DNA of 64,000 nucleotides, taken from Reticulitermes speratus (lineage: Eukaryota; Arthropoda; Insecta; Blattodea; Rhinotermitidae). Where the stretch lies: positions 18,442,406 through 18,506,405 of the forward strand of contig JAJKFL010000004.1 of assembly GCA_021186555.1 (NCBI GenBank). The letters are read 5' to 3'. This document shows positions 11,800 to 21,739 of the stretch, one piece after another (the stretch's first letter is position 1; each line of letters starts with the position of its first letter). The notes under the pieces are model-generated. The model ran no database searches. It was not told where the DNA came from and was given only the letters and a program-made list of their open reading frames with translations. The position numbers were made by a program, and so were the translations under genes.

Positions 11800-12530
11800 A
11801 TACAATGGCAAAGTCTTCGTGGTACATTTCCAGGCACTTTCCTTGCATAAGCTTGGAGACCCCAACAGGGTAACCAGCTTATCCTAGAAGGACTGAGTAA
11901 AATCAAGAATAGCCTTATTTACGGTAGCCACGGTAGAACTGTGTCGGCATTGACTGGGGAGGACTGAGGAAAATCATAAAATGTCTCCTTCAAAGTAGCA
12001 AGTTCCGGTGCCTAACATGCAACATGGTTCCTGCCGTATGCTATTAATCAGAGCAGTTAACGCTAAGATAACCTGTTTGTTAAGGAAATCAGAAACCTAT
12101 GACGCCAGAACTTACGCAGAATGTGTTATAAATGTTCAGTCACGAGACAACAAGAAATACTTTTCAAACCTTGATGAAGTGAAGTTTGGAATTGCGTCAT
12201 AAGTCATTTCCCGAAACATATTTACAATCCCAACTCAGTTTTATGCGTAATCATTATGTGAAAAGGAAACAATAGGAAAGTTAAATGTCGGATAAACCAT
12301 TAATTAAACATGAAATTGTGTCCTCAGAGCTGACTACACGTATATTAAACAAACACACGTAATTCCATCAAAATAAATACACGTAAGACTGATCACCAAA
12401 AATATGCACATCCCTCCAATATTAGTCGCCACGGACGCAAGTAACAAGGCATGGACTCTTCCACGAATTCAGAAAACGTGACATAATGACGATTTCCGTT
12501 TTCCCTCTGGACGCTGTCGTACGTGAGAGT
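11800..12530. other. Unassigned sequence
   Basis: No supported feature. The short open frame at 12008-12202 has no recognisable content. Confidence 0.45.
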
Positions 12531-12538
12531 GACACATC

Positions 12539-12790
12539 AGTGCGGTGGTAGCTCAGTCAGTGGAATCGACGACCGGAATTCGATTCCTGAAAGCGGCAGC
12601 GAATTTTGTCTCCGCCACCACCTCCAGACGGCCCTGGGATCCACTTGCTTCCTACCCAGCGGATATCAGTGGGGGGAATCTGACCGGTGTGTGAAGCTAA
12701 CCACTCGCTTCCTTCGAGTGCCGAGATTAAGAATACGTGGCGCTTCACCTCCTCAGCCTCGCCTGACATTCATGATGTGATGCTTGGAAA
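12539..12790 (+). mobile_element. tRNA-derived SINE (family SINE-C)
   Basis: An A-box-like segment at 12543-12558 (cggtggtagctcagtc) and a B box at 12578-12589 (gaattcgattcc) are followed by a distinct body (ccaccacctccagacggccc, ctacccagcggatatcagtg, gggaatctgaccgg). It abuts a SINE-B copy directly downstream. The opposing open frames through it are incidental. Confidence 0.8.
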
Positions 12791-12799
12791 CTGACCTCT

Positions 12800-13097
12800 T
12801 ATTGGTGGCGCAGTTGGTTGAGGCACTGCTCTACAAGCCGGACGGTCGCGGGTTCGATTCCCGATGGTGTCATTGGAATGTTTCCTTTCGGTCGAACTAT
12901 GGCTCTGGGGTCGACTCAGCCTCTAACAGAAACGATTACCAGAGGTATCTCCTGGGGGGTAAAGGTGGCCGGTGCGTAGGGCTGTCAACCTTACCACCTT
13001 CATGTGCCGATTGTCTAGAAATCTGGGAGCCTCAACCTCCTGAAACCTAAGGGCCTGTCCAGGCCTGTAATGGGATTGCTTTACCTTTATTTTACCA
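12800..13097 (+). mobile_element. tRNA-derived SINE (family SINE-B), near full length
   Basis: The A-box region at 12802-12820 (attggtggcgcagttggttg) and B box at 12848-12860 (gggttcgattccc) are intact. The body matches the truncated copy at 7532-7801, ending near attgctttacctttatttta. It is the best SINE-B copy in the window. Confidence 0.88.
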
Positions 13098-13099
13098 TC

Positions 13100-13900
13100 T
13101 AACAAGAAAAGAAAAGATCTTGATTAACTGCTTCTTCTTATTTCTCTCAAGTTTCCTTTGCCAGTGGTGATTAGGCTGCATGTAGGCCTCTTCGTTTTCT
13201 GTGACACTGGCAATAAATAAGACAAGAAATAAATAACTCAGGCTTTGCCAACAGCTACTACTCGCACTTTCACTGATATGGCGCGTTGCGCACAGATGGA
13301 CAACAAGACAAGAGGTTCGTTAAACGAAAGGTCTGTCTTGTTTACGAAATTACCTGAGCCCTTTTCCCTTCACTCATTAAGGGATATATCAGTCATCAAG
13401 TTCATTTCATACGATAAAATCATACCTTTTCTCGGAAGTACATAATTATAACAAACAAAAAAATAAAGAAGTCTGACTTATTGTGATCTAATAATAATTA
13501 CGAAAATATTTTAAAATGTTAGTTTTAAAATTTCCACATGTAAATACAAAAATATTCAAAATAACTAGTGAACAGTTGGTAGAATTTGGTGTTTTTGCTG
13601 GTTGTCTATGTGATACAACAAATACTTCTCTTGTTTATAACACTTATAACACTTGTTTATGCACTAACATTGCCTACGCTGCGGAAGATGATGCTACCGC
13701 CATCTAAAGGATTTAGCAGTCCAACGTTTCCGTAAATAACCTTTATCAGAAAATTAGTTCCTTGAAAATGACCAACATATTACAAGACAAATGCACTGGT
13801 TAGATTTATCTGTAGTTACGGGTAGTGTTTGTATTTAATTTGGTATCTTACTACAGATACAAATCCAGTTGTTTTCAATGCTGTGACGGCAAAGAAAGTT
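13100..13900. other. Unassigned AT-rich sequence
   Basis: No supported feature. The open frames at 13245-13445 and 13516-13707 are short and show no domain. Confidence 0.45.
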
Positions 13901-13904
13901 GGAG

Positions 13905-14072
13905 TAGCCACAAAACTCTAGGCTTGTGGACGTCCTCGGAAGGTTCCCGGTTCGAATCATGATATCTGTTACGTAGTTTTCCTCAGTTCCTTTAGGCAAA
14001 TGCCAGGTACTTCCTTAAACTACAACACGGCCGATTCCTTGCACATCTTCTCCAATTCATCATTCACAATTA
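13905..14072 (+). mobile_element. tRNA-derived SINE (family SINE-F)
   Basis: The B box ccggttcgaatc at about 13949-13960 follows a degraded A box. The body has ttttcctcagttcctttagg, caaatgccaggtacttcctt and cttctccaattcatcattca. A diverged relative lies at 16690-16880. Confidence 0.7.
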
Positions 14073-14110
14073 TTATATATGTGTGTGTGCGTGTGCTTGC
14101 TTGTGTAGTA

Positions 14111-14369
14111 TTTTTTCCCTTATGGCGCAATAGCCCCTAGTGGGCCAGGGCCTCCTCATTATCGAGGCTTGATGATCACACTTAGATACACCACACTCGG
14201 TAGGACTCCTCTGGACGAGTGATCAGCCCAACGCAGAGACCTCTACCTGACAACACAGAACACTCACAAGAGACAGACATCCATGCCTCGGCTGAATCCG
14301 AACCCCGCAATCCCAGCAAGCGAGCGGCCGCAGACCCACGCCTTAGACCGTACGGCCACTGAGATCGGT
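14111..14369 (-). mobile_element. tRNA-derived SINE (family SINE-A), minus strand
   Basis: Reverse complement of the SINE-A at 1905. The T-run tail is at 14111-14116 and the tRNA-like head at 14295-14366. The B box is slightly mutated. It is flanked by a 12-bp near-duplicate, gcttgtgtagta at 14099-14110 and gcatgtgtagta at 14370-14381 (11 of 12 identical), consistent with a target-site duplication. Confidence 0.9.
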
Positions 14370-14379
14370 GCATGTGTAG

Positions 14380-14970
14380 TACAATACACTGGGAAAGGCA
14401 AAAATGTCCTTGTACAAGTCGTAAAGACATATTGGGGAGTAGAGGTATAACTCCATGCATTAATCTGAATATGAGATAGAAGTCAGTGGCAGGCTTCACG
14501 TCCTGGCCGCTTTACTCCAGTAGAAAGAACCCAGGGTATCTATTAAATAGGAGGGTTCTTGGGTAGCAGAACCGGTCTAAACACTCTAGTAGAGGAAAGC
14601 CTCTTCTCCCAATTGTGAATTCAACCACAACTCCTCTGTCTTCCAACCTGTAGTCTAGTCTCTATACGGGCACAGCCTGAGTGACTTACCGTTGTTAAAT
14701 AAACTGTATTAAACAATAAATATTTAAGGTTGAACAGATGACGATAATGAATGCACGTGTGTTTTAAAGTGCTGCGCTCTCCTTTTGTGACACTTCAAAA
14801 AAAATGGACCCACTTTCACCACAGGAATAACTGAAGTAATGTCGAGTGGCTGTCAGGAGATACGTAATGTTTATGTATGGGACCTCAGGTAAACTTTTTT
14901 TATTTATCCGTATGTAAACAACAATTATACTGTGATATTTGAGCTGCTAACGGCGGTGACTGTAAAGTAA
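14380..14970. other. Unassigned sequence
   Basis: About 14500-14720 has a composition like a repeat end (taaataaactgtatt), but no paired copy or duplicated target was seen, so no family is assigned. Confidence 0.4.
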
Positions 14971-15120
14971 TCTTGGATATGATGCCGTGTAGTCTGGAAG
15001 ATAAGTACAATTTTCAGAGAAAACTGCTGTCTCCATCTTCAGGATAGAATAACATGAAGGCAGCAGATTCCTCCGAAACGTCGGTACTAATCTACCAGCC
15101 TACACAGCATCGTAAGCCCA
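14971..15120. repeat. Foldback-family copy, both arms visible
   Basis: Left arm: atgccgtgtagtctgg and ctgctgtctccatcttcagg. Right arm: gcagattcctccgaaacgtc, ggtactaatctaccag and cctacacagcatcgtaagcc. GAAACGTC followed by GGTA is intact on the plus strand at about 15076-15089. The minus strand of the left arm carries CTGAAGA. Confidence 0.75.
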
Positions 15121-15245
15121 CTAGACAATAGCATTCAATATTTAGGCTATTTATTCAGTTGTCAGCGTCGGGAACCAGGCAACATCTGAGAAGCGCTGTT
15201 GGTGCTGTTGCCAACCAAAGCGCTCAGACTGGATTCCCTCTAAAC

Positions 15246-15725
15246 CAGTGGTACCCAAAGTGGGCGGTACCGCCCCCTGGGGGGCGGTGGGATTACCGAG
15301 GTGAGCGCTAATAGGTACGAGAGGTGGAAGGGAGCGCTGTTATTATCACAGGAGGGCGCTAGTAGACGAGTAGTGCATTTATTTTTATAATAACATTCAA
15401 ATAAAGTAATCTTTGTGTTAAAAATAAAAAATGAACTAAATTTCTTAGTATTTTAATTTATGAATCTTATTCAAGCACATATTATTTTTAAATAAATTAT
15501 TGCTAGATGAATTATTGTTAATCATAAAAGATAGAATAAATTTTAATTTATTAATTAACACAAAAAACATTAAGTTTAACTCTTATAATTTTAAACGATT
15601 TTTTTAAATATAAAATAAAAGTGGAAACAAAAGTGCATTTATGTTTTTTAAAAAAGGTAGGGGGCGCTGTGGGTGTGTATATGGAACCAAGGGGGCGGTG
15701 GACCGAAAAAGTTAGGGTACCACTG
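15246..15725. mobile_element. Non-autonomous hAT element with perfect 8-bp target duplication
   Basis: Terminal inverted repeats are cagtggtaccc (15246-15256) and gggtaccactg (15715-15725). They are flanked by identical 8-bp direct repeats ctctaaac at 15238-15245 and 15726-15733, the duplication length of hAT transposases. The subterminal GC-rich part (gccccctggggggcggtg, 15270-15290) recurs inverted near 15690-15705. The interior (about 15370-15655) is AT-rich with no coding potential. The element has an intact structure but needs a transposase supplied from elsewhere. Confidence 0.93.
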
Positions 15726-15941
15726 CTCTAAACCATTTCACCTAGCCCAGTGGCATTTATGATGGTAAGTAATGAAAAATCCAAAGCAGTTACAGAATCA
15801 GAAGCAGCTGGACAGGTTTTCAGTTTTCGTAAAGTTGAATGCACTTCTTCATATTTAACTCTCTGAAGCACAGTGGTACATATATATACCACCTGCTTTA
15901 ACACTAATACTCTGCATTTTGCTCAGACAGTGTATTTAGGA

Positions 15942-16185
15942 TATGTAATTGAAGGCTTCTGCCGTGGTCGTAATGTTGCTTAAAATCTTCTGGGTTGTTA
16001 CACGGCGTCATTTTTTGGTGTATGACCAACGTTTCGGGATCACTTGTTTGTCCCATCTTCAGGGTCTTGGGTCTTAGGACTTATGTCTAAGACCCTGAAG
16101 ATGGGACAAACAAGTGATCCCGAAACGTTGGTCATACACCAAAAAATGACGCCGGGTAACAACCCAGAAGATTTTAAGCAACAGA
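15942..16185. repeat. Foldback element, near-perfect 95-bp inverted arms
   Basis: Arms 15974-16068 and 16089-16183 are inverted copies with one mismatch seen (94 of 95), around a 20-base spacer. The left end probably extends to about 15942. The bases gtatttagga occur at 15932-15941 and again at 16186-16195, a candidate 10-bp target duplication. Each arm carries a hammerhead-like core (see the ncRNA entry). The near identity of the arms suggests recent insertion or arm correction. No protein is encoded. Confidence 0.9.
16091..16133 (+). ncRNA. Candidate minimal type-I hammerhead ribozyme
   Basis: Stem I 5' strand GACC is at 16091-16094. Core box CUGAAGA (C3 to A9) is at 16095-16101. Stem II is GGGA 16103-16106 paired with UCCC 16118-16121. 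GAAAC is at 16122-16126 and GUU at 16127-16129 (stem III A-U and C-G, with U as residue 17). The stem I 3' strand GGUC is at 16130-16133, fully complementary to GACC. All invariant hammerhead positions are present. Stem III is the self-complementary ACGU with no loop, so it would need a dimer or read through the palindrome. The mirror copy lies on the minus strand at 16024-16066. Function is inferred. Confidence 0.5.
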
Positions 16186-16199
16186 GTATTTAGGAGTTC

Positions 16200-16685
16200 C
16201 GTATGATTCTCAATAAAGATTCATTATGTTGCTGAACTGCAATAATTCGGTCGTATTTGTGTTTGAAATCGCAGTGTGTTGTCTATTAATTAGGACCGAA
16301 ATTTTAAACGTTATGTAAATGAACAACAGTCAGAGTGTTAAAATGGGTCCTCATTGCTTTCTCTGCTCTCTTATTGAGGCTGCAAGCCATGCTTAATCTC
16401 ACTCAATACCGTCCTCAATATTATTAGCTTCACGTAAGGTAACTATAAGCGTAGCGTATGAGTTCAGGTACATTCATTCACTTTAATTACCTCAAAGACC
16501 ATAAGATTTGTGGGAAAGGTGTACGCGACGCAATACATATGTTTCATTGCTCTATACAAGATTTCTTCAACATTTTTCTAGCCGATAAATACTCAGCGAA
16601 TTACGTTCGGTGACACACGCAGAAAGGAGCACAAATATTTATGTAACGTGTCAGTTATAATCCGGCTTTAAACAAAATTTGGGCC
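16200..16685. other. Unassigned sequence
   Basis: No supported feature. Confidence 0.4.
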
Positions 16686-16689
16686 CGTA

Positions 16690-16880
16690 TCAAACAAATA
16701 TTAGAGGCTGAGTGGTCAATATATATCTCTCCTTCGTATTCGGAACGTCCCGGCTTCAAGCCTCTGCTGGGAAAGCTCTTATCATAACTGAGGATTTTCG
16801 CATATTCCTTCAATCCCTATAGGCACATGTTGGGGAGAGTCTTAAATTAGGCAGTGACCGCTTCATTGCACATTTATTCC
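16690..16880 (+). mobile_element. tRNA-derived SINE (family SINE-F), diverged
   Basis: A-box-like ggctgagtggtcaat is followed by a weak B box (cggcttcaagcc, about 16752-16763). The body is alignable to 13905-14072: gaggattttcgcatattcct, tcaatccctataggcac, gcacatttattccaattcg. Confidence 0.6.
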
Positions 16881-17058
16881 AATTCGCTATTCATTACCGT
16901 TCGAAGACGTATAGCCTCTAATACTGACAGCATCGTTAAACAAATAAGATATATTAAAATTCTGGCAGACAGACATAGCGAAATTAGTATTTATATTTTT
17001 TTGCAATTATTGTTGCAAATGCGCAAATATTTATAACAAGTCACATTTAATATCAAAG

Positions 17059-17318
17059 GGAGTTTTTTCTATGGCACAACAGCCACCAGTGAGCCAGGGT
17101 CTCCTCATTATCGAGGCTTCACGATCACAGACACACACACACACACTCGGTAGAACTCCTGTAGAGTGACCAGCCCGTCGCAGAGACTTCTACCTTGAAA
17201 ACACACAACACTTACAAGAGACAGACATCCATGCCTGCGGCAAGATTCAACCTCCACAATCCCAGCAAGCGACCGGCGGCAGACCCAAGCCTTAGACCAC
17301 AAGGCAACCGGGATCGGC
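17059..17318 (-). mobile_element. tRNA-derived SINE (family SINE-A), minus strand
   Basis: Reverse complement of SINE-A, with its T-run tail at 17062-17069 and head ending near 17316. An internal ACAC run lies at 17130-17145. The 10-bp direct repeat aatatcaaag is perfect at 17049-17058 and 17319-17328, a target-site duplication. Head substitutions suggest it is older than the copy at 1905. Confidence 0.9.
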
Positions 17319-17329
17319 AATATCAAAGA

Positions 17330-19585
17330 CAGCCCATGAAAAGTGCAAGTGTTGTAATAAGGTCTGAAAAAAATTAACTTAAACACAATATTCAAGCTAT
17401 GTTTTGTTTTGTAAATTTTACACTTTGGCAGAAAGAAATGTTAATAAAGACAACCTTGTGAACTGAGTGACAAAACGTCTTGAATGAGGCTTTAATTACT
17501 CCACTCATTACGCAGGAGCAATGGGGAAGGCTGGACAGTAATTACGTTTAAGATGTTTCAATTCAGGACCTACAAGTTTTTGTGCCAGGCTGTACGACGG
17601 CTGTTTTTACTTTTAGCCATAAACGTCGCCATGGTTTTTAAAGTGGCTGTTATAGAAGAACGAGATGATACGAAGCAACTTCGCTCCTTCTCCCACTTCT
17701 CATGTGTGTGCACTGAAGGCTCACTACGACTTGTTTTCTATTTGACAGTCTGAGTCTCTTCTTTTTATTTAAATAAATCTCCTTTGCTAGCATACAACAT
17801 CATCTTCCGCCCCCACTTGTCCTCGGCTACACCGCGCCCTGTCCTTAATACCCCTCTTTTCTCAACTTCTTCTTCAGCTTACCTGACTGTGGAAAATATG
17901 TACTGTGTTATGATTTGTGCGTTTTGTGGGCTTCAGGACAGCTATGTCTTCAGTTTCGTACGGTTCTGTCAGTGGTATATCATACGTACTTACCTTTAAT
18001 CGATCCTTCGACTTCATCGCCTGGTGTTCCAAAAATAAAGCCGCGTTCTCACGACCTGTAGCTATATTTGCCAAATGCACCAAAGATTGTACAATATACA
18101 AGGAGCCAAATACTGTCCTTAGTGTTTTTCGACTGGTTTATTTGCCAGGTATAAACAAATCGTGAGAATGCAACACGTCTTTAAGTGTCTAGTAAACAAA
18201 CATTGGTGATTCCTTTGTATTGCGGCATATTTGTCGACAGTCGGTGTGAAAAGAACAAGTGGCCAACATATGTACAAACGCTAAAGTTCCCACGACGTGG
18301 CAAGTATCCACAAGTGACAAAAAACTCTTAAATATGCCAGTCGTGAAAACGCAACTTACACCTATGGACTTTGACCGTCGTATATGTTTCAAAAGCCAAC
18401 GTAATACAAAGTCCAAAAACAGGGTATTACTGAGTCATGTCGTTCTTTATTATTACCAGTAACCTCAACCACCACAATTAATAAAGGCCGTGGAATAACT
18501 CGAGCAGTTTCGTGCCAGCTTCTCATAGAGGAGATCTGAGTTCAGTCTCGGGAGAAGTGGCCGCTCTTAGCGCCGCGCGATCTGGTGAGCGACTGATGAA
18601 GACGAAGAAAAATATAAGCCATGATATCCGCCAGATTAAAATTTGGGGCCCCCCGAATGAGAAACAGGAATGTTAACAATCAGATTATGATGTTCAGCAA
18701 TTTATATAGGAATCTACAAAATCGTGCTAGAATTACATCTTGTAAAGTACTTTTGCACTTCTCGTCAGTGTTAAAATTCCAGCACTGATCACCATCTAAA
18801 ACCTCAAAATTAAGAGTGACAGATTTCGCTTAATCGAACACGTTCACTTTCAGGTTATCTTAGCAGAAACTATTCTGTTGAAAAATGATTAGTTCTGTAA
18901 TTTAAATTCTCACACTTGGGCTAAAAAGGTTAATTTGTTAATTAATTGAAAGCCCGAGTTAAACAATGAGCTACAGAATATATTGTAACGAAAAAAGGCG
19001 AACATGTTAACAGGCGTATCTAATGTAAAAAGAACGTTAATTTACCATATAATGAATTTATTCTGTTTCAGCAGTACTTGAGAAAAAATGTAGTTCCCAG
19101 TACGACTTAAGAAATAACGTCTCATTTCGTGGTCCAAATTAACTCATTTTCTTCTGTATCCTAATTGAACGTTCAGTTAATGTCTGTAACTGTATAGTAC
19201 CGCAGTAATGAAGATTTTAGGCCTGCACATCAACCAGATATTAACGTTAAATTTGAAAGGGAACTGACATAGGCCCATTCTGTATTCCGTAATACACAAT
19301 TTTCGCAGTTGATAAAGCTTCTTAAAATAATTAAAGAAACAACTCAATATCCTGACACTGCTTGAAAGGATTACGAGAAGAAACAAAGTTCTGAATCGGT
19401 GTAGACGCTAGTGTGAATAGACTTAAGAAAGAGAATATATGAGCACAGAACTGGCACAGGACAATACAAAGCTAATTTACACTGTGTAGAATGTCAATGT
19501 AGTCAGGGTCGCACTGAGCTTGCATACCTGCGGGATATTCATAAAAGATATTTGAGGTGCCCACGACAGTGAATATGAAGAATGC
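17330..19585. other. Unassigned sequence
   Basis: About 2.2 kb with no supported exon, RNA or element. The short open frames (17553-17753, 17784-18165, 18189-18462, 19177-19386) overlap on both strands and carry no domain signature or splice context. Confidence 0.45.
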
Positions 19586-19589
19586 AGTC

Positions 19590-19735
19590 CTCTTGAATGT
19601 AACGCCATGTAACATGCCAGCTCGGTACCAAAGTTAAGGAGGAACTACCCTGAAGACGGAGGTAGCAGCTTTCTCCAAAGTGCTGGTAACGCCCTAGCAG
19701 TCTGCACAGTGTCATGTCACAGAAGACAGTAATCC
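19590..19735. repeat. Foldback-family copy, degenerate
   Basis: Inner part: accaaagttaaggaggaact, ccctgaagacggaggtagca, ctttctccaaagtgctggta. Outer part: ctagcagtctgcacagtgtc. CTGAAGA and the GGAG/CTCC stem survive, but GAAACGT has decayed to CAAAGTG. Confidence 0.65.
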
Positions 19736-19974
19736 CCATTTTATAAATAACATTTGTGAACCCTTCACACTTCAGAAACTAAATATCCTTAAATAGTGGT
19801 CGTCCTTAATATACTGTAGTACAATAATGCACAGTGCATTCTTTTATCACGGAACTGAGTACGCAGATGGGGTGGCGTCGTCTGTACGCTAGGCAGTAAT
19901 GCAGCTGTGAGAGGGACTGTATATTATATGAGAGTTCAGATGTACACTGTGTAGTTCAGATAACAGACAAAAGG

Positions 19975-20515
19975 AATCTGTGTATCGAAAAATATAAAGA
20001 TTAAAATACAACAGAATTATAATCTTGGCTGCATGTTTTATATGGATGTGAAACTTGGTCTCTCATATTGAGGGAGGAACTTAGGCTGAGGGTGCTCCAG
20101 AATAGAGTGCTGAGGAAGATATTTGGGCCTAAGAGGGACGAGGTAACGGGGGAGTGGAGAGGACTGCATAAAGAGGAGCTTTATGATCTGTAAATCTTAC
20201 GCCTCACCAAATATTATTAGGGTGCTCAAATCAAGGAGAATGTATGGGCGGGGCATGTCGCACATATGGGGAGAGGAGAGGTGCATAAGGGGTTTGTGTG
20301 AGGAAATCTGGGGGAAAGAAGGCAATTGGAAGAGCTAGGCGTAGATGCGGGTATATTACTAAAATGGATCATCAAGAAGTGGGATGGGGGCATGGACTGG
20401 ATTGATCTGGCTCAGGATCGGAACAGGTAGCGGGCTCTTGTTAGTGCGGTAATGAACCTCCGAATTCCATAAAGTGCAGAGAATTCCTTGACTAGCTGAG
20501 GACCCGTTAGATTCT
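19975..20515 (+). mobile_element. LINE C-terminal half, best copy (ADDVN-type family)
   Basis: The plus strand translates, with frame changes, through SKNIKIK (19988-20008), YxDVKLGLSY corresponding to YGCETWSLT (20038-20070), LREELRLRVLQNRVLRKIFGPKRDEVTGEWR (20070-20162), LHKEELYDL (20165-20191), SPNIIRVLKSRR (20205-20243), WAGHVAHMGRGE (20248-20282), IRGLCEEIWGKEGNW (20286-20330), MDHQEVGWGHGLD (20368-20405) and LVSAVMNLRIP (20440-20475). It is the reference for the other fragments listed. The clade is unresolved but RTE-like. Several breaks are present and it is dead. Confidence 0.88.
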
Positions 20516-20537
20516 CAAGAAGAATTCTGCTCCATGA

Positions 20538-20565
20538 AGTCAGTTAGTTAGTTAGTTAGTTAGTG
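20538..20565 (+). repeat. (GTTA)n microsatellite
   Basis: A run of gttagttagttagttagtta. A short AAT/ATT repeat lies nearby at 20642-20668. Confidence 0.9.
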
Positions 20566-21560
20566 TAGGCCTATCCTATAGCGGTGTCGTTACTGCAACG
20601 TGTAAGACAGACGTGTGGCTGGTCAGTCTGGTCTGCCTGTCATAATAATAATATTATTATTATTATTGGCAATGATAAATTAGCATCTCTCCATTTAGGT
20701 TTAAATTCTTAACGTCTGGGTATTAAGGTGACTTGAGCTATTACGTTCGGAGTTAAGGTTACTCAAATTGTTATGGTCGGTTTTAAGATAACTTATGTCC
20801 TTTCGTTCGGCAATCATGTGACTTTCATTGCTAGGGCCTGTTTGTGGTGGTGCTAAGGCGTTCGGTATGCAGGTAACTTAAACTGTTAGGTGTGGTCGTA
20901 TTAAGGTGACTTCTGATGTTACGTTCGGTATGCAGGTAACTTTAACTGTTAGGTGTGGTCGTATTAAGGTGACTTCTGTTGTTACGTTCGGTATGCAGAG
21001 TAACTTTAACTGTTAGGTGTGGTCGTATTAAGGTGACTTCTGTTGTTACTTTCGGTATGCAGGTAACTTTAAACTGTTAGGTGTGGTCGTATTAAGGTGA
21101 CTTCTGTTGTTACGTTCGGTATGCAGGTAACTTAAACTGTTAGGTGTGGTCGTATTAAGGTGACTTCTGTTGTTACGTTCGGTATGCAGGTAACTTAAAC
21201 TGCTAGGGTGGTCGTATCAAGGTGACTTCTGTTGTTACGTTCGGTATGCAGGTAACTTTAAACTGTTAGGTGTGGTCGTATTAAGGTGACTTCTGTTGTT
21301 ACGTTCGGTATGCAGGTAACTTAAACTGTTAGGTGTGGTCGTATTAAGGTGACTTCTGTTGTTACGTTCGGTATGCAGGTAACTTTAACTGTTAGGTGTG
21401 GTCGTATTAAGGTGACTTCTGTGTTACGTTCGGTATGCAGGTAACTTTAAACTGTTAGGTGTGGTCGTATTAAGGTGACTTCTGTTGTTACGTTCGGTAT
21501 GCAGGTAACTTAAACTGTTAGGTGTGGTCGTATTAAGGTGACTTCTGTTTTAAGTTCGGT

Positions 21561-21739
21561 AATAACTTTCGGCGGCGACATGATTCATATAGTTTTAACT
21601 CGGGCGCACACGATCAATATTCTTCTGGGAAATCTACAACGTTTCGGGGACTAGCTCCGTCCCCATCCTCAGGCAAAACTTTTTGCCTGAGGATGGGGAC
21701 GGAGCTAGTCCCCGAAACGTTGTATTCAAACGAATTGAC
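21561..21739. repeat. Foldback element inserted in the satellite, with a perfect 43-bp hairpin
   Basis: Arms 21636-21678 and 21681-21723 are perfect inverted copies (43 of 43) with a 2-base spacer. The left flank to about 21561 (with attcttctggga, the family's outer motif) and the right flank to about 21739 are not satellite sequence, so the whole block is an insertion into a pre-existing array. No clear target duplication was seen. Confidence 0.85.
21684..21724 (+). ncRNA. Candidate hammerhead ribozyme with a 6-bp stem II
   Basis: Stem I 5' strand UGC is at 21684-21686. Core CUGAGGA is at 21687-21693. Stem II is GGGGAC 21695-21700 with GUCCCC 21708-21713 and a 7-base loop. GAAAC is at 21714-21718 and GUU at 21719-21721. 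The stem I 3' strand GUA is at 21722-21724 (A-U, U-G wobble, G-C). Position 7 is G rather than A, which a hammerhead tolerates. Compared with the copy at 16091, both helices have different sequences but remain paired. Activity is not shown. Confidence 0.5.

Noticed and set aside
12539-13097. tRNA genes
   Set aside because: The A and B boxes belong to SINE heads; no complete cloverleaf with paired acceptor ends could be drawn, and SINE bodies follow directly.
14380-14970. Possible solo LTR-like segment near 14500-14720
   Set aside because: No TG...CA termini with a short target duplication and no second copy could be seen.
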